A stretch of 64,000 nt of DNA from Pseudopyrenochaeta lycopersici. Its lineage: Eukaryota; Ascomycota; Dothideomycetes; Pleosporales; Pseudopyrenochaetaceae. The notes under the pieces are model-generated. The model was not told the origin of the DNA, did not search any database, and worked only from the letters and a program-made list of their open reading frames with translations. Both the position numbers and the translations under genes were made by a program. Positions 1 to 9,825 of the stretch are shown one piece after another (the stretch's first letter is position 1; each line of letters begins with the position of its first letter). The DNA lies in contig NHZP01000011.1 in NCBI GenBank assembly GCA_003313425.1, positions 806,001 through 870,000 of the forward strand. Direction: 5' to 3'.

Positions 1-1937
1 GATACCAGGTTGTGCTGCTCGTCGGAGATTGGCCTTGACGAAAATCCAACTCGGTTGAGTCTCGCATTGTCGCAGAGCATCGCAAGCACAACATCAGGCC
101 CTTGGATGTAGTCGACCATATAGCCTTCAAAACCAAGCTTACTCAGATCCTCTCTTGCCACAGGGGATTGGTAAGTAGAGAAGAGCTTTGTTGAAGTTCG
201 AAGAAAGATATCGTGGAGTCCAAGACCACCGTCTTGCTGTTTGGAAAAGAACTTCTCTGATAGGAGCTTCGAGTCTGCTCCGCTCGTACAGGTAATGGCA
301 AGGAAGTCACCCCTCCTCATCTGGCTCTCAACAGCCTGTGCATACCGTGAATCTGGTATTGCACAAGTTAAGATTGGGGGTCCATAGACTTCACCTTGCA
401 AAGAGAATTTGTCCATGTTTTTCTGGAACCAATCCCATGCTTTTGCCGTATCACGGGAAGCTCTCATCAAGACACTTGCTTGCTTGCCACCTTGAGTGTC
501 CAGTTGCTCTCGTTGTTTCAGTGCATCCTTGTTCTCTTGATTCAGATCATGTCCTCTGGATCGCAGGCTGTTATATGTAGCCTCAACCTCCACAAGGCGA
601 TTTGACGCAGCGGAGAAATTTGCACGAACTTCCGTCTTTCGCTGATCAAAAGCACTCGCGTCGTACTCTAAAGGCTTGTCTTGTTGCTGGCGCTGGAGCG
701 CCTTAATAGCGGCGTCTATGCGGACTATGTCCTGCTCACGTCCCTTTTTTGAGCTCACCTCCCCCTTGATCTCATCTGCATAGTCCAATATAGATTGCCT
801 ATCTTTGTCGATCTTCAATAAAAGCTTATCAGCTTGGGTTTTGCTCCTCTCGACGCGATTCTTGCGGAGCTTCACAACCTGCTCGATCTGATTCCGATAT
901 GTTTCTATCTCTTCTTGAGCTACACGTACCGGCTCCATGTCGGCATTGATCTGGTCGAGCTCTCGTCTAGCAGTGCGCAAGTCCTCTTTCGCTTGGGTGA
1001 GCTCCATTTTACGCAAGCGGATCTCGATAATGGGTTTGACCTTCTTCAAGCACTTCGACTTCTGCAGCAAGCCCTCGCGTTGATGCCAACGCTCGACGTC
1101 GTCCCTAGTTGAGTTCTGCTGTTTTTCCAACTTCTCCAGATGACCTGTCTCATTCTGTAGCTTTGTCTCGAGCCCCTTCTCCTCTGTACGTAGGACTTTT
1201 AGTTGATCGTGCCATTCCACCATGTGAGCAGGGGCGGCAGCCCGCTGGGTCTCTCTCAGCCGATCGACGTCGGTCATTTTCGCGAACTCCACGACTCTGT
1301 CCTGGGGCAGGAACTGACATAGATTATCGATCTGAATCGAGTATCCCTTGGCCATGGTTGTGACTGCGCTTTGAGTGGCACGTTTTCCGTTGAGAAGAAA
1401 GTGGGACTTATTGTCTTCTTTGCGAATGGTGCGTTGTACGATTGTATTCCTCCCCATGCCTGGCCCTGCGGCAAGTTCTATCTCGATTTCCGCTTCAGCG
1501 GCGCCGTGCTTGACGAATTGGCCGAGCTCTTTCGCCCTGCCCAGGTGCTCGCTGCCCCATCCTAGCCCCAAACAGATGGCACAGACGAGTGTACTCTTTC
1601 CTGTTCCATTCGGGCCAATGATCATGTTCAAGCTGGGCCCTAGATGGAACTCGGCAGCCGTGTACGTGACAAAGTTCTTAAGCTTGACCCGCACAAGTGA
1701 GCCTGGCTGGAAGACGTCCTCGGCGTATGTATCTGTACCGTTCGCATGGCGACTTTGTGTCCGCGGGTGACTACGCTGATGGCTGCTCGTCGGGACGGGA
1801 CTATCGGACGCGTCGCGGGCATGGCGAGCGCGTTTACTGCCTACGGATACGGAGGAGGGGTAATCAGACTGTTCGTCTTCATCGTCGCTGACGGCAAGTG
1901 AAGGTCGCTTGCGCCCTCTTTGGAGGACACCAGGCAT
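1..1937 (-). CDS. smc5: Smc5, SMC5/6 complex ATPase (N-terminal half, partial)
   Basis: Smc5 pairs with Smc6 in the nuclear SMC5/6 complex, which acts in DNA repair and in resolving recombination intermediates. The reading frame is open from an ATG at 1937 to the left edge (about 645 residues). It starts with a basic, Ser-rich tail. The ABC head follows, with the P-loop GPNGTGKST near residues 108-116 and the Smc5-type continuation VCAICLGLGWGSEHLGRAKEL split here only by my reading. A long Glu/Lys/Gln-rich coiled coil comes next. The last visible residues, ending near GYMVDYIQGPDVVLAMLCDN, look like the hinge, so the second coiled coil and the C-terminal head lie outside the window. No intron is needed in the visible part. 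It runs tandem with the kinase gene on the same strand. The family assignment is firm; the left end is cut by the window. Confidence 0.93.
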   Translation of the reverse strand, partial: MPGVLQRGRKRPSLAVSDDEDEQSDYPSSVSVGSKRARHARDASDSPVPTSSHQRSHPRTQSRHANGTDTYAEDVFQPGSLVRVKLKNFVTYTAAEFHLGPSLNMIIGPNGTGKSTLVCAICLGLGWGSEHLGRAKELGQFVKHGAAEAEIEIELAAGPGMGRNTIVQRTIRKEDNKSHFLLNGKRATQSAVTTMAKGYSIQIDNLCQFLPQDRVVEFAKMTDVDRLRETQRAAAPAHMVEWHDQLKVLRTEEKGLETKLQNETGHLEKLEKQQNSTRDDVERWHQREGLLQKSKCLKKVKPIIEIRLRKMELTQAKEDLRTARRELDQINADMEPVRVAQEEIETYRNQIEQVVKLRKNRVERSKTQADKLLLKIDKDRQSILDYADEIKGEVSSKKGREQDIVRIDAAIKALQRQQQDKPLEYDASAFDQRKTEVRANFSAASNRLVEVEATYNSLRSRGHDLNQENKDALKQREQLDTQGGKQASVLMRASRDTAKAWDWFQKNMDKFSLQGEVYGPPILTCAIPDSRYAQAVESQMRRGDFLAITCTSGADSKLLSEKFFSKQQDGGLGLHDIFLRTSTKLFSTYQSPVAREDLSKLGFEGYMVDYIQGPDVVLAMLCDNARLNRVGFSSRPISDEQHNLV

Positions 1938-2423
1938 CGTCGCGATGTATTTGAGTGCGTCGACAGTGCACTGCCTGGAGGGGATGTACGAACCGTTGAT
2001 TAGCGTGAAAGTGCACGGGCAAAGGCGCAGTCAGGTGATAGCGCGACAACAGTGGAATTGATTAAAGTGCCTTGCAGCGGAAGGATCACTTCATACATCA
2101 TCACCGTCTTTGACAAGGATATCTCGTGAAGCTTTCTTTCTTTTTACTAATACACGCTGCGTTCACGAATGCGTACAACGCGCCCACACGAAGTCATTGA
2201 AGTATGCTCAGGCAAACACCTCCTAACGCCCAGTCCCCAAGACTGCAAAATGAAAACATGATGCCGTGATACTCGACACCGTCACTTCGTTCGCCCCCCT
2301 CATTACTCGTTACAAATCCACAAACGTCATATGCTTCAAATGATACCCGAGCGTGGGTGGAAGAATAGCAGGAACAGAGCCAACGCAACCAGTGCTGTGA
2401 CTCGTGAGATAGTATGACTACCC
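1938..2423. other. Intergenic: Smc5 upstream region and kinase 3' flank
   Basis: This stretch separates two minus-strand genes. It should hold the Smc5 promoter and 5' UTR on the left and the 3' UTR of the kinase on the right. I see no coding potential with fungal splice signals and no clear TATA box or repeat. Confidence 0.6.
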
Positions 2424-4539
2424 CTAGAAGATGGTTCCGAAACTCTCGTCGACAGTGGACAAAGCTTTCCTCGGGCCCGATGGCTTGCCGTTCTCGTCGG
2501 CTGTCTTCTTGTGTCGGAATGTAACTACCGTATCATTAGCAAGATGGCTGAAGTATAAGTCAGGATCGCACTTACATCCAACGAATAGACCCTTATTCAT
2601 CGGATCATTGCGGTCTTGCATCGCCTCTAATGCAGCCTGCTTCTCGTGGACCTCTTTGTACTTGGCCATATCCGCTTCGTTGCCAAAGTCATCAAAGTAC
2701 CCAGCGTCAGTCTCGCTGTCCAGCTCCGGAACGAAGGGTGCCTTGTTCTCCCTCAGCTTCGTCCAGTCGACCTCTGCAAAGTATTGATGGGCATGAATCT
2801 CGGAGATGCCACGGAAGCGAGTGGTTTTGGATGCAACTAGTCGTGTGATGAGATCCCAAGTGCGTTTCGAAAGGAAGTACGAGGGATCTTCGTAGACGGG
2901 TTTTCGCAGAACCTTCTTCCACTGCTTCAGATTTTGCCAGGTCTCATCGACTGTAGCACCGGCGAAAGGTGGGTACCCAGCCAAAGCTTCAAACAACATG
3001 CATCCCAGACTCCAATAATCGACAGTAAAATCATACTCGTCGCCTTTCAGGACTTCTGGGGCCATATAGTCTGGGCTTCCCACAATACTCTTTGCGTAGT
3101 TGACGTCGCGCTCTCGGAGCGATCGATAATTATCTCGCCGCTGGGCTGCGGACCGCTCCTCGATGGGACGGCCAAATGGTGAAATCACGTCGCTGACAGA
3201 CTCCAACTTGATGCGCATAGACTCGATTTTGGCAGGAGCAAGGATACCGGCTGCCAACCCAAAATCGGTCAACTTAACATGTCCAGTACTGTCGATTAAG
3301 AAGTTCTCCGGCTTCAAATCGCGGTGAATATACCCCAGCTGATGTAGAGAATCAACGCATGAAAACATCTCGGCTATGTAGAAGCGTGCATGCCGATTGT
3401 GCAGGACACCAGTGTTGTTCAGCAGGGTGCGGAAGTCGCCTCCTGGGACGTATTCCTAGCGTTGTTAGTGGAGAGGTAGTAAACAAGATAAATGAACATA
3501 CCATGGCGAGGTAGATGCTCTTATCGTCTTGGAAAGCGTAGAGCAGCCGAACTAGCCACTCGCTCTTTGCTGTAGTCAGAATATCACGCTCTGTCAAGAC
3601 ATGGCGAACCTCATCCAGCTTGAACAGCAGCTTTTTGCTCATCACCTTCAAGGCACACACTTCCTTGGTATCCTTCTTCTGAGCCAAGTACACTTGCCCA
3701 TAGCCTCCTTGGCCGACTTGTGTGAGGATCTGGAAGTCGCCCTGCCTCAGTCGTGTCCGTCGCTTGCGAAGATTGGCACGTTCGCGGCCGAGGTACTGTG
3801 TGAGGGCATCGTTGTACTCTGCGTCTGGTGTGGCTGGGGGCGGTGGGTTCTGAGCCTTGAACTGAGAAAGACGGTTTTGACGCGTGTGCACGTATGTAAG
3901 GAGGTCATAGTAGTAATCGAGGAAATCTGTACGTCTATGAGCGGGGTCCCACAAATGGTACAAATTATACAACTCACACAGCTGAGTAACGTTGGCGAGG
4001 CGTTTCACTGCTGGCTTCCTAGCCTTCTCTAGCTCCTCTGCTGAAAGTCGTTGTGGGCCGTTCAGGTACCGCGTCCCTTGGTCTGCGTCCCGCGCCCGAT
4101 ATGGTTCCTGTCGCGATTGTGCCGCATGGGTGAGGTAACTCGGCTCCTTTTGAACGCCTGGACGGGCGCTTGGGGGCGTATTCTCCTTGTTCGACTTGCG
4201 GGTAGGACTGCCTGGTGTAAGTGTAGTGAGGTCTCCCGACGAGTGGTCTGCGTCGCTTTCGGTCTGCAGCTTTGCTTTGTTGGGCGATATAGGCGATCCA
4301 GGCTTTGTCCTGGAGGGCGAACCGAGCGTCGGCAGCAGTCTCATAGCATTCTCGAAGACGTGGGGTAGATCGAATGCGCCTGGCGGCTGGTGCGTTTTAC
4401 TCGGGCTGCCCTGGGGTGTCTGCTGCGGGCTGATGAAAGCCTCTTGAGGCGTACCGGGACGATTCATGTCGCCGCCGCGGGTGTGAAGTGGCGGAGGTGG
4501 GACGGGCAATTGAAAACTGTCTCTGTTCGAGTCCGTCAT
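2424..4539 (-). CDS. sidB: NDR/LATS-family kinase, Dbf2/SidB type (septation initiation network)
   Basis: Ser/Thr kinase of the AGC/NDR group, which works with a Mob1 partner in the mitotic exit/septation initiation network. Exons are 4539-3502, 3455-2576 and 2524-2424, giving 672 residues. A Pro/Ser-rich N-terminus precedes a Mob-binding segment (about 180-265). The kinase domain starts near 269 with GQGGYGQVYLA, the ATP lysine in CALKVMSKK (about K298), HRDLKPEN (D392), DFGLA, the long NDR insert, then YMAPEVL. The C-terminal hydrophobic motif reads FVG-FTFRHKK. Intron 1 (3456-3501, 46 bases) is fixed by YLAM joining EYVPGGDF. Intron 2 (2525-2575) is 51 bases, in frame and free of stops, and lies inside the hydrophobic motif. 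Splicing restores the Dbf2-family sequence with Thr641, so I treat it as a true intron. Confidence 0.93.
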
Positions 4540-5177
4540 GTTTGCTCCGTATTGCTACGCTCAGGAAAGCGCCGTCGTGAGCAGCGGCTGTCGCTACCAA
4601 AAACAAAAGGAGAAGGATCAAAGCAGTGGACAGAAACAATACAAGCACACGCTATTGCCTACAGTGTGATTGAATATCTGGCGACTGTAGAGCAATGCAA
4701 GATGCTGTCGTTGACCAAGTTTGTGTTGATCTGCGGGGTGTTGGTGTTTTGGGCTAGGGCTGCTCCGGGCAACGAATCATTTCCGGCATTCCTAAGTGGG
4801 TCCCATTCTCCAGCTACAACAGGCTGTGTCAACACGATATATTTGGTATTATGTTTCCTGACTATCCCTATCCTCGATAGTAATCATCTACAGATCCAAT
4901 CTCGATGTTGCCAATTGCCTTCGGTATTAAACACCCAAAGTACCTCCGATTGGGTAATCCCGTGCCCCAAACCCCGAAGAAACGCCATTGATTGACCTCT
5001 GATAAGGCCATCATGCCAAAAAAAAAAAGTGATATCATAGTTTGAAAACCACCCGCCGCATTAATGCCGAACAACGGGAAGATATATGCTAAAAGGCCGT
5101 AAACTCGTATTCCGTCAAAATGCACCATTTTATTAAAACTTGGTGCGCATAATGTCGACTCTTGCTACTCATCAACT
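4540..5177. other. Intergenic: kinase 5' region and RING-gene 3' flank
   Basis: It lies between two minus-strand genes. It should contain the kinase promoter and 5' leader near 4540 and the RING gene 3' UTR near 5177. A run of ten A's sits near 5018-5030. An open plus-strand frame crosses it from within the kinase gene, but it is antisense to coding sequence and I do not consider it a gene. Confidence 0.55.
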
Positions 5178-6632
5178 CTACATGTGAGAGAAGTCGCCTC
5201 GAAGCTCATTAGCAAGCAGCTCCTGGAAGGCCTGGCCACCGCGTGAGATGGCGTTCAGCAACGCTGGGTGATATCGCGATGGTTCGACCAATTGCTTCCG
5301 ACACATTGGACAGGTGACCTTGTTCTTGTGTGCTTTGCACGTGTCAAACTAAATCGTGTGATTAGCAAATATCCAGCAGCTTTCGGAAAATAGAACGCGT
5401 ACCCATTGAAATATGCAAAACTCTCCAAAAACATGACCACAAGGGAGCTCTATAGCCACCTCTTCTTCCTCGGCTGGCTGCACATGTTTGGTTGAATAAT
5501 CCTTTTGACATATGTCACAGGTTGTCGACGTCTCTTCAGGAAGCTCACTTGCTAGGCGACGTGGGAGCTTATCCTTGAGCTCCTGGATTTGGCGGGGTGT
5601 AGCAATATTGGGATCAAATTGTTGATGATGTCCCATGAATCTTGGTCGGACCTCCCTTGGTCGATGCCTCATACGGTTGGACGGTGGCGCACGGGCAGCG
5701 GCTTCCTCTGCGTCAGACGACGTGCTCGACTGTGAGAGGTCAAACGAATACCTGTCAAAACTCCGGCGATTCGAGGTTCGCGGAGAGCTGCTTCGATCTG
5801 AGCGACGACCTTGAGTGTTGAGAAACATGGATGAACGTCGTTCTGCAGTGTCGTATGGTCGGACGCTGGGTTGATATTGGTCTTGGTGTGGGGCTCGTCG
5901 ATTGGGTGACTGCATCTGACGAGGAGGCTGATCCGGCATTGCACCATGAGGCGGCCGTACCGGCTCTTGATTAAAATTACGTGGAGGTGAATTCAAGCCC
6001 ATCATTGTGTAGTGTTGGCGTCGAGCAAACGGAGTGGGACCTGTTGGCGGCGATAAGGGAGCTTCGTATTCTTGAGGGTATGACGAATAGAAAGGCTGAG
6101 GGCCGCGAAGCAAGGGAGTTTCAGTCCTGGTATACCAGTCGGTAGGTTCAGGAAGGCCACCTAAATCTGGACGCTGATTCATAGGCCCGGTTCGAAAGGC
6201 TGGAGGTGGCCTTGGATGTGCCGGGATATACGGATACAAGCGAGGAGGTGCTGGATACATGTAATGGCTGCCATCGAGGGGATATGGTGACCGTCCTTGT
6301 GCATGATTGTTGAACGGAGCATTCGACACATCCGGAAATTGAGACATGGGAGCGTTGCTGATGGGACCGTACGGAGCCTCGTAAGCCATAGGTGGGAAAG
6401 GTTGTGGAAACGGGAGTGCATGTGCGGAGAGGAGCGGGGCAGCCAACTCTGAACCCTGAGCTCCTGAACTTGTTGAAATTGGACGCCATGAAGGCGGGCT
6501 GAAGTCGGGCTCAGCCATGAGTGCTTTGTTTCGTTGCTCAGTTGGAGGTCCTCTTTGATGAGGCTGAATAGTCGAGGTTGAAGTGGTGGGCGGGCAGCAC
6601 GTGAAGAGAGAGCTAGCGGCGGTCAAGCTCAT
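5178..6632 (-). CDS. RING-finger protein, putative E3 ubiquitin ligase
   Basis: Predicted E3 ligase with a long disordered N-terminus rich in Pro, Ser, Arg and Tyr, and a C-terminal RING. Exons are 6632 (or 6518) to 5403 and 5348-5178. The RING has CDIC, then ELPCGHVFGEFCIFQW, then (across the intron) a Cys/His segment and CPMCRKQL. This gives a C-x2-C, C-x-H, C, C-x2-C ligand pattern. The intron (5349-5402, 54 bases) ends in TAG, which is in frame, so retaining it would stop translation inside the RING. Two starts are possible: ATG at 6632 adds 38 residues to a version starting MAEPDFSPP at 6518. I slightly prefer 6518, because the extra segment is low in complexity. The specific substrate and name are unknown. 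Confidence 0.82.
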
Positions 6633-8117
6633 GAGCAGAGGGCAAAGGATGAAGGCGCTGTGGTCAAATGGTAGATTCTCAAGAACGGGAGTTGTGGTTA
6701 ATGAGTCTTTTCTCGGACAGCAAAGAGGTCAGTCAGTGGCCGGGCAAGGTGAAAGCCTTATCTGTAGCCTAGACGTGCAGGCGGGAGAATAAGTGCTGGA
6801 TCCAGTGATTCACAGACGAGGCAATGACCCGAGGAGCGAACACGGTCGATGGATGGCATAGGCGACGACGGGCAGAATGGTTTGTTGGAAGATGGAAGCA
6901 GGGCCGCCGCATCAGGATGAGGGGTCAAACGATTAGCTCGATGTTACGTTGGCAGCGTGGATGGCGCGCGGGCATTGATCGAAAGTACGGTGGAGACGGG
7001 CTGGGAAAGCGAGCAAAGTCAGCTGCTCTCCGCTTGACTCGCAGCGAGTAATCTAATCATGGCCTTTTGTTCGGGAGCGGCCTCCCTCTGGTCAAGTAGG
7101 CGTGCGCAAGGAGCGGACGCACTGGCGGCAACCTGGTCCCGCAGGTCATGCCTTCAGGCGTCACGCTGAACGCAGCAGCAACTCACTAAACCTTCTTCTT
7201 CGTACGCCGTCTTGCGGGCAGAGCAACGAATGAGGACAACAACGGGGGCGGATATTGGCCAATAAATTGCGCTGAGAGCCGAAGCGGACACAGCCATTCG
7301 GGGCGGCAGGACGGCCAAGGACAGCAGTCTAGGTACGGGTGTGTTTCACTCAACAGGGCGGGCGTTCTGTGCCGAAAGACACCAAGGTTGTTGCCCAGTT
7401 GGGAAGCGTGATCAACGCAGGCCCGCGGTCAGAATTTGTCGACGACCACGGCAGCCGAGAAGACGCCGGGCAGCTTCACTGCACATCTGCAGCATGCAGT
7501 GGGGATGCGCAGGAGCGAGCGCGAAGCCGTGCAGGCTGCCGCCAGTCAATGAGTGCCATATTTCCTCAGGGCGACGCGAACAAAGTGGCTGGCCAGAGCG
7601 GTGGGACTCTGCGGACCGCTGCATCCACGCAAACGAGAACTCCAACGCTCATCGTTGCATGCAGAGGTCAGTCATCCTAGGGCTCATGCTGAGTGTCGTG
7701 CGGAACTGAGGGCCGGTGCAGGAATCCCACACAGTACGGAGAGAGCATGCGCTGAGACTGTGATAGCAGGTGAGTATTAGTAGCAGTAGTTGTTGTCGTA
7801 GTTTGGAAAGGTCATGTCTTTTGTGGGGGAATAATAATATTTTTTTTTTGGTGAACTCTGGACGAACATGGCCCTGCTCGTTTCTGGCCGAAGCGTCAGT
7901 GGGAGGCCGGCGGGGAAAAGCCGGGAGGGTGGCTCCGACATGTCCCGCACAAAGTTCACGCAACTCTAAACACTGAGCTCTTTAGTCGGCCCTCTGCTCC
8001 TCTGCACGTCTGTCTATCCCCTTGTTATCCCGTGTGGCCATCAATTGCACTCTCCAGCCCGCCAATTGCACTTTGCCCGCGTATTCATCTCACCACTCGT
8101 ACCACCTGCCTGCTGCC
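6633..8117. other. Divergent intergenic region between RING gene and fumarase
   Basis: These 1.5 kb lie between a minus-strand and a plus-strand start, so they carry both promoters. A T10 tract follows an AAT repeat near 7831-7849. A pyrimidine-rich stretch near 7980-8035, just before the fumarase ATG, resembles the leader of a highly expressed fungal gene. Short open frames occur on both strands (for example 7341-7709 plus, 7649-7963 minus), but none has recognisable features. Confidence 0.5.
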
Positions 8118-9825
8118 ATGTTCCGAAGCGCTCGACTGAGGCTCCGGCCAGCCGAGGCCGGAGCACTGCGAAGACTGGCACATGCGACGGCAAGCCCCTC
8201 CATCAGCGCCCGCTGCGCACGCCCGCTAGCCACGGCCGGCCGCGCGCCCACCAGCTCCTCGCCATTGAAGACGCAGCCGTTCCTCCAAACCCGCCAATTC
8301 AGCGTCACCCGCACCATGGCCAACACCCGAGTCGAGAGCGATGCCTTTGGCGAGATCCAGGTGCCGTCAGACAAGTACTGGGGCGCCCAGACAGAGCGCT
8401 CGCTGGAGAACTTCAAGATCAACCAGCCCCAGGACCGCATGCCCCCGCCCATTGTGCGCGCCTTTGGCATCCTCAAAGGCGCCGCCGCCACGGTCAACAT
8501 GAAGTATGGCCTGGGTACGCCGCCCCAGAGAAACCCCCACCTGCCTCGCTGATGCCATATAGACCCCAAGCTCGGCAAGGCCATCCAGCAGGCCGCCAAC
8601 GAGGTCGCTTCCCTCCAGCTCATCGACCACTTCCCCCTCGTCGTCTGGCAGACGGGCTCCGGCACCCAGTCCAACATGAACGCAAACGAAGTCATTTCCA
8701 ACCGCGCCATTGAGATCCTCGGCGGCAAGATGGGCACCAAGAAGCCCGTCCACCCCAACGACCACGTCAACATGTCCGCCTCGTCCAACGACACCTTCCC
8801 CACCGTCATGCACATCGCCGCCGTCCTCGACTTCGAGGAGTCGCTGCTCCCCTCCCTGGTCAGCCTGCGAGACGCCCTCAAGAAGAAGGCCGACCAGTGG
8901 GAGAACCTCATCAAAATCGGCCGCACCCATTTGCAAGACGCCACCCCTTTGACGCTCGGCCAGGAATTCTCAGGATACGTGCAGCAGCTTGACTTCGGCA
9001 TTGAGCGGATAAAGACGTCTCTGCCCCGCTTGAAGATGCTGGCCCAGGGCGGAACTGCCGTTGGAACTGGTATCAACACATTCAAGGGCTTTGCCGAGGA
9101 GGTTGCATCCGAAGTCAGCAAGATGACCGGCCACGATTTCATCACCGCGCCCAACAAGTTCGAGGCTCTCGCTGCCCACGACGCTGTTGTCGAGGCACAC
9201 GGCCAACTGAACACCCTCGCTACATCCCTCTTCAAGATCGCACAGGACATCCGCTTCCTCGGCTCTGGCCCACGATGCGGTCTCGGCGAGCTCAAGCTTC
9301 CAGAGAACGAGCCTGGCTCCTCCATCATGCCTGGAAAGGTTAACCCCACTCAGTGCGAGTCTCTAACCATGGTCTGCACCCAGGTCTTCGGCAACCAAGT
9401 CGCTACTACTTTTGCCGGCTCCCAGGGCAACTTTGAGCTGAACGTTTTCAAGCCAGTCATGATCCGCAACCTCCTCCACAGCTCGCGCCTTCTTGCAGAC
9501 GCAATGACGAGTTTCGAGAAGAACTTGGTTGCTGGACTTGAAGCTGACGAGAAGCGTATCGGCTCCATCATGAGCGAGAGGTGAGTCGTGCCCAGCCTAT
9601 CTATCAATCCACCTGCTAATTTGCCCTAGTTTGATGTTGGTCACCTGCCTTAACCCCGTCATCGGCTACGATGCTGCCAGCAAGACCGCAAAGTACGCAC
9701 ACAAGAACGGCCTCACACTGAAGGAAGCCGCGCTGAAGCTCGAGGTTATCAGCGAGGCAGACTTTGACAAGTATGTCCGACCTGAGTTGATGATTGCTCC
9801 CCATGAATACCAGGCCAAGTTGTAA
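8118..9825 (+). CDS. fum1: Fumarate hydratase, class II (mitochondrial/cytosolic)
   Basis: Reversible hydration of fumarate to L-malate in the TCA cycle. Exons are 8118-8514, 8563-9580 and 9630-9825, giving 536 residues. The first ~66 residues are Arg/Ala/Ser-rich and lack acidic residues, as in a mitochondrial presequence. A second in-frame ATG at 8316 (Met67) begins the mature-like [17 protein letters not shown]. The substrate-site segment GSGTQSNMN is at about 164. The superfamily signature [11 protein letters not shown] is at 384-394. Both introns (48 and 49 bases) have consensus ends and restore the conserved joins MKYGL-DPKLG and [14 protein letters not shown]. Length fits eukaryotic class II enzymes. 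The two starts suggest dual localisation, which is known for fungal fumarases, though the mechanism here is inference. Confidence 0.97.

Noticed and set aside
4390..4995. 201-codon plus-strand frame overlapping the kinase start
   Set aside because: It begins inside kinase coding sequence on the opposite strand and has no domain or splice signals of its own.
8090..9349. 419-codon minus-strand open frame across fumarase
   Set aside because: It is antisense to a well-conserved enzyme; strong GC bias at third positions of the fumarase codons keeps the opposite frame open.
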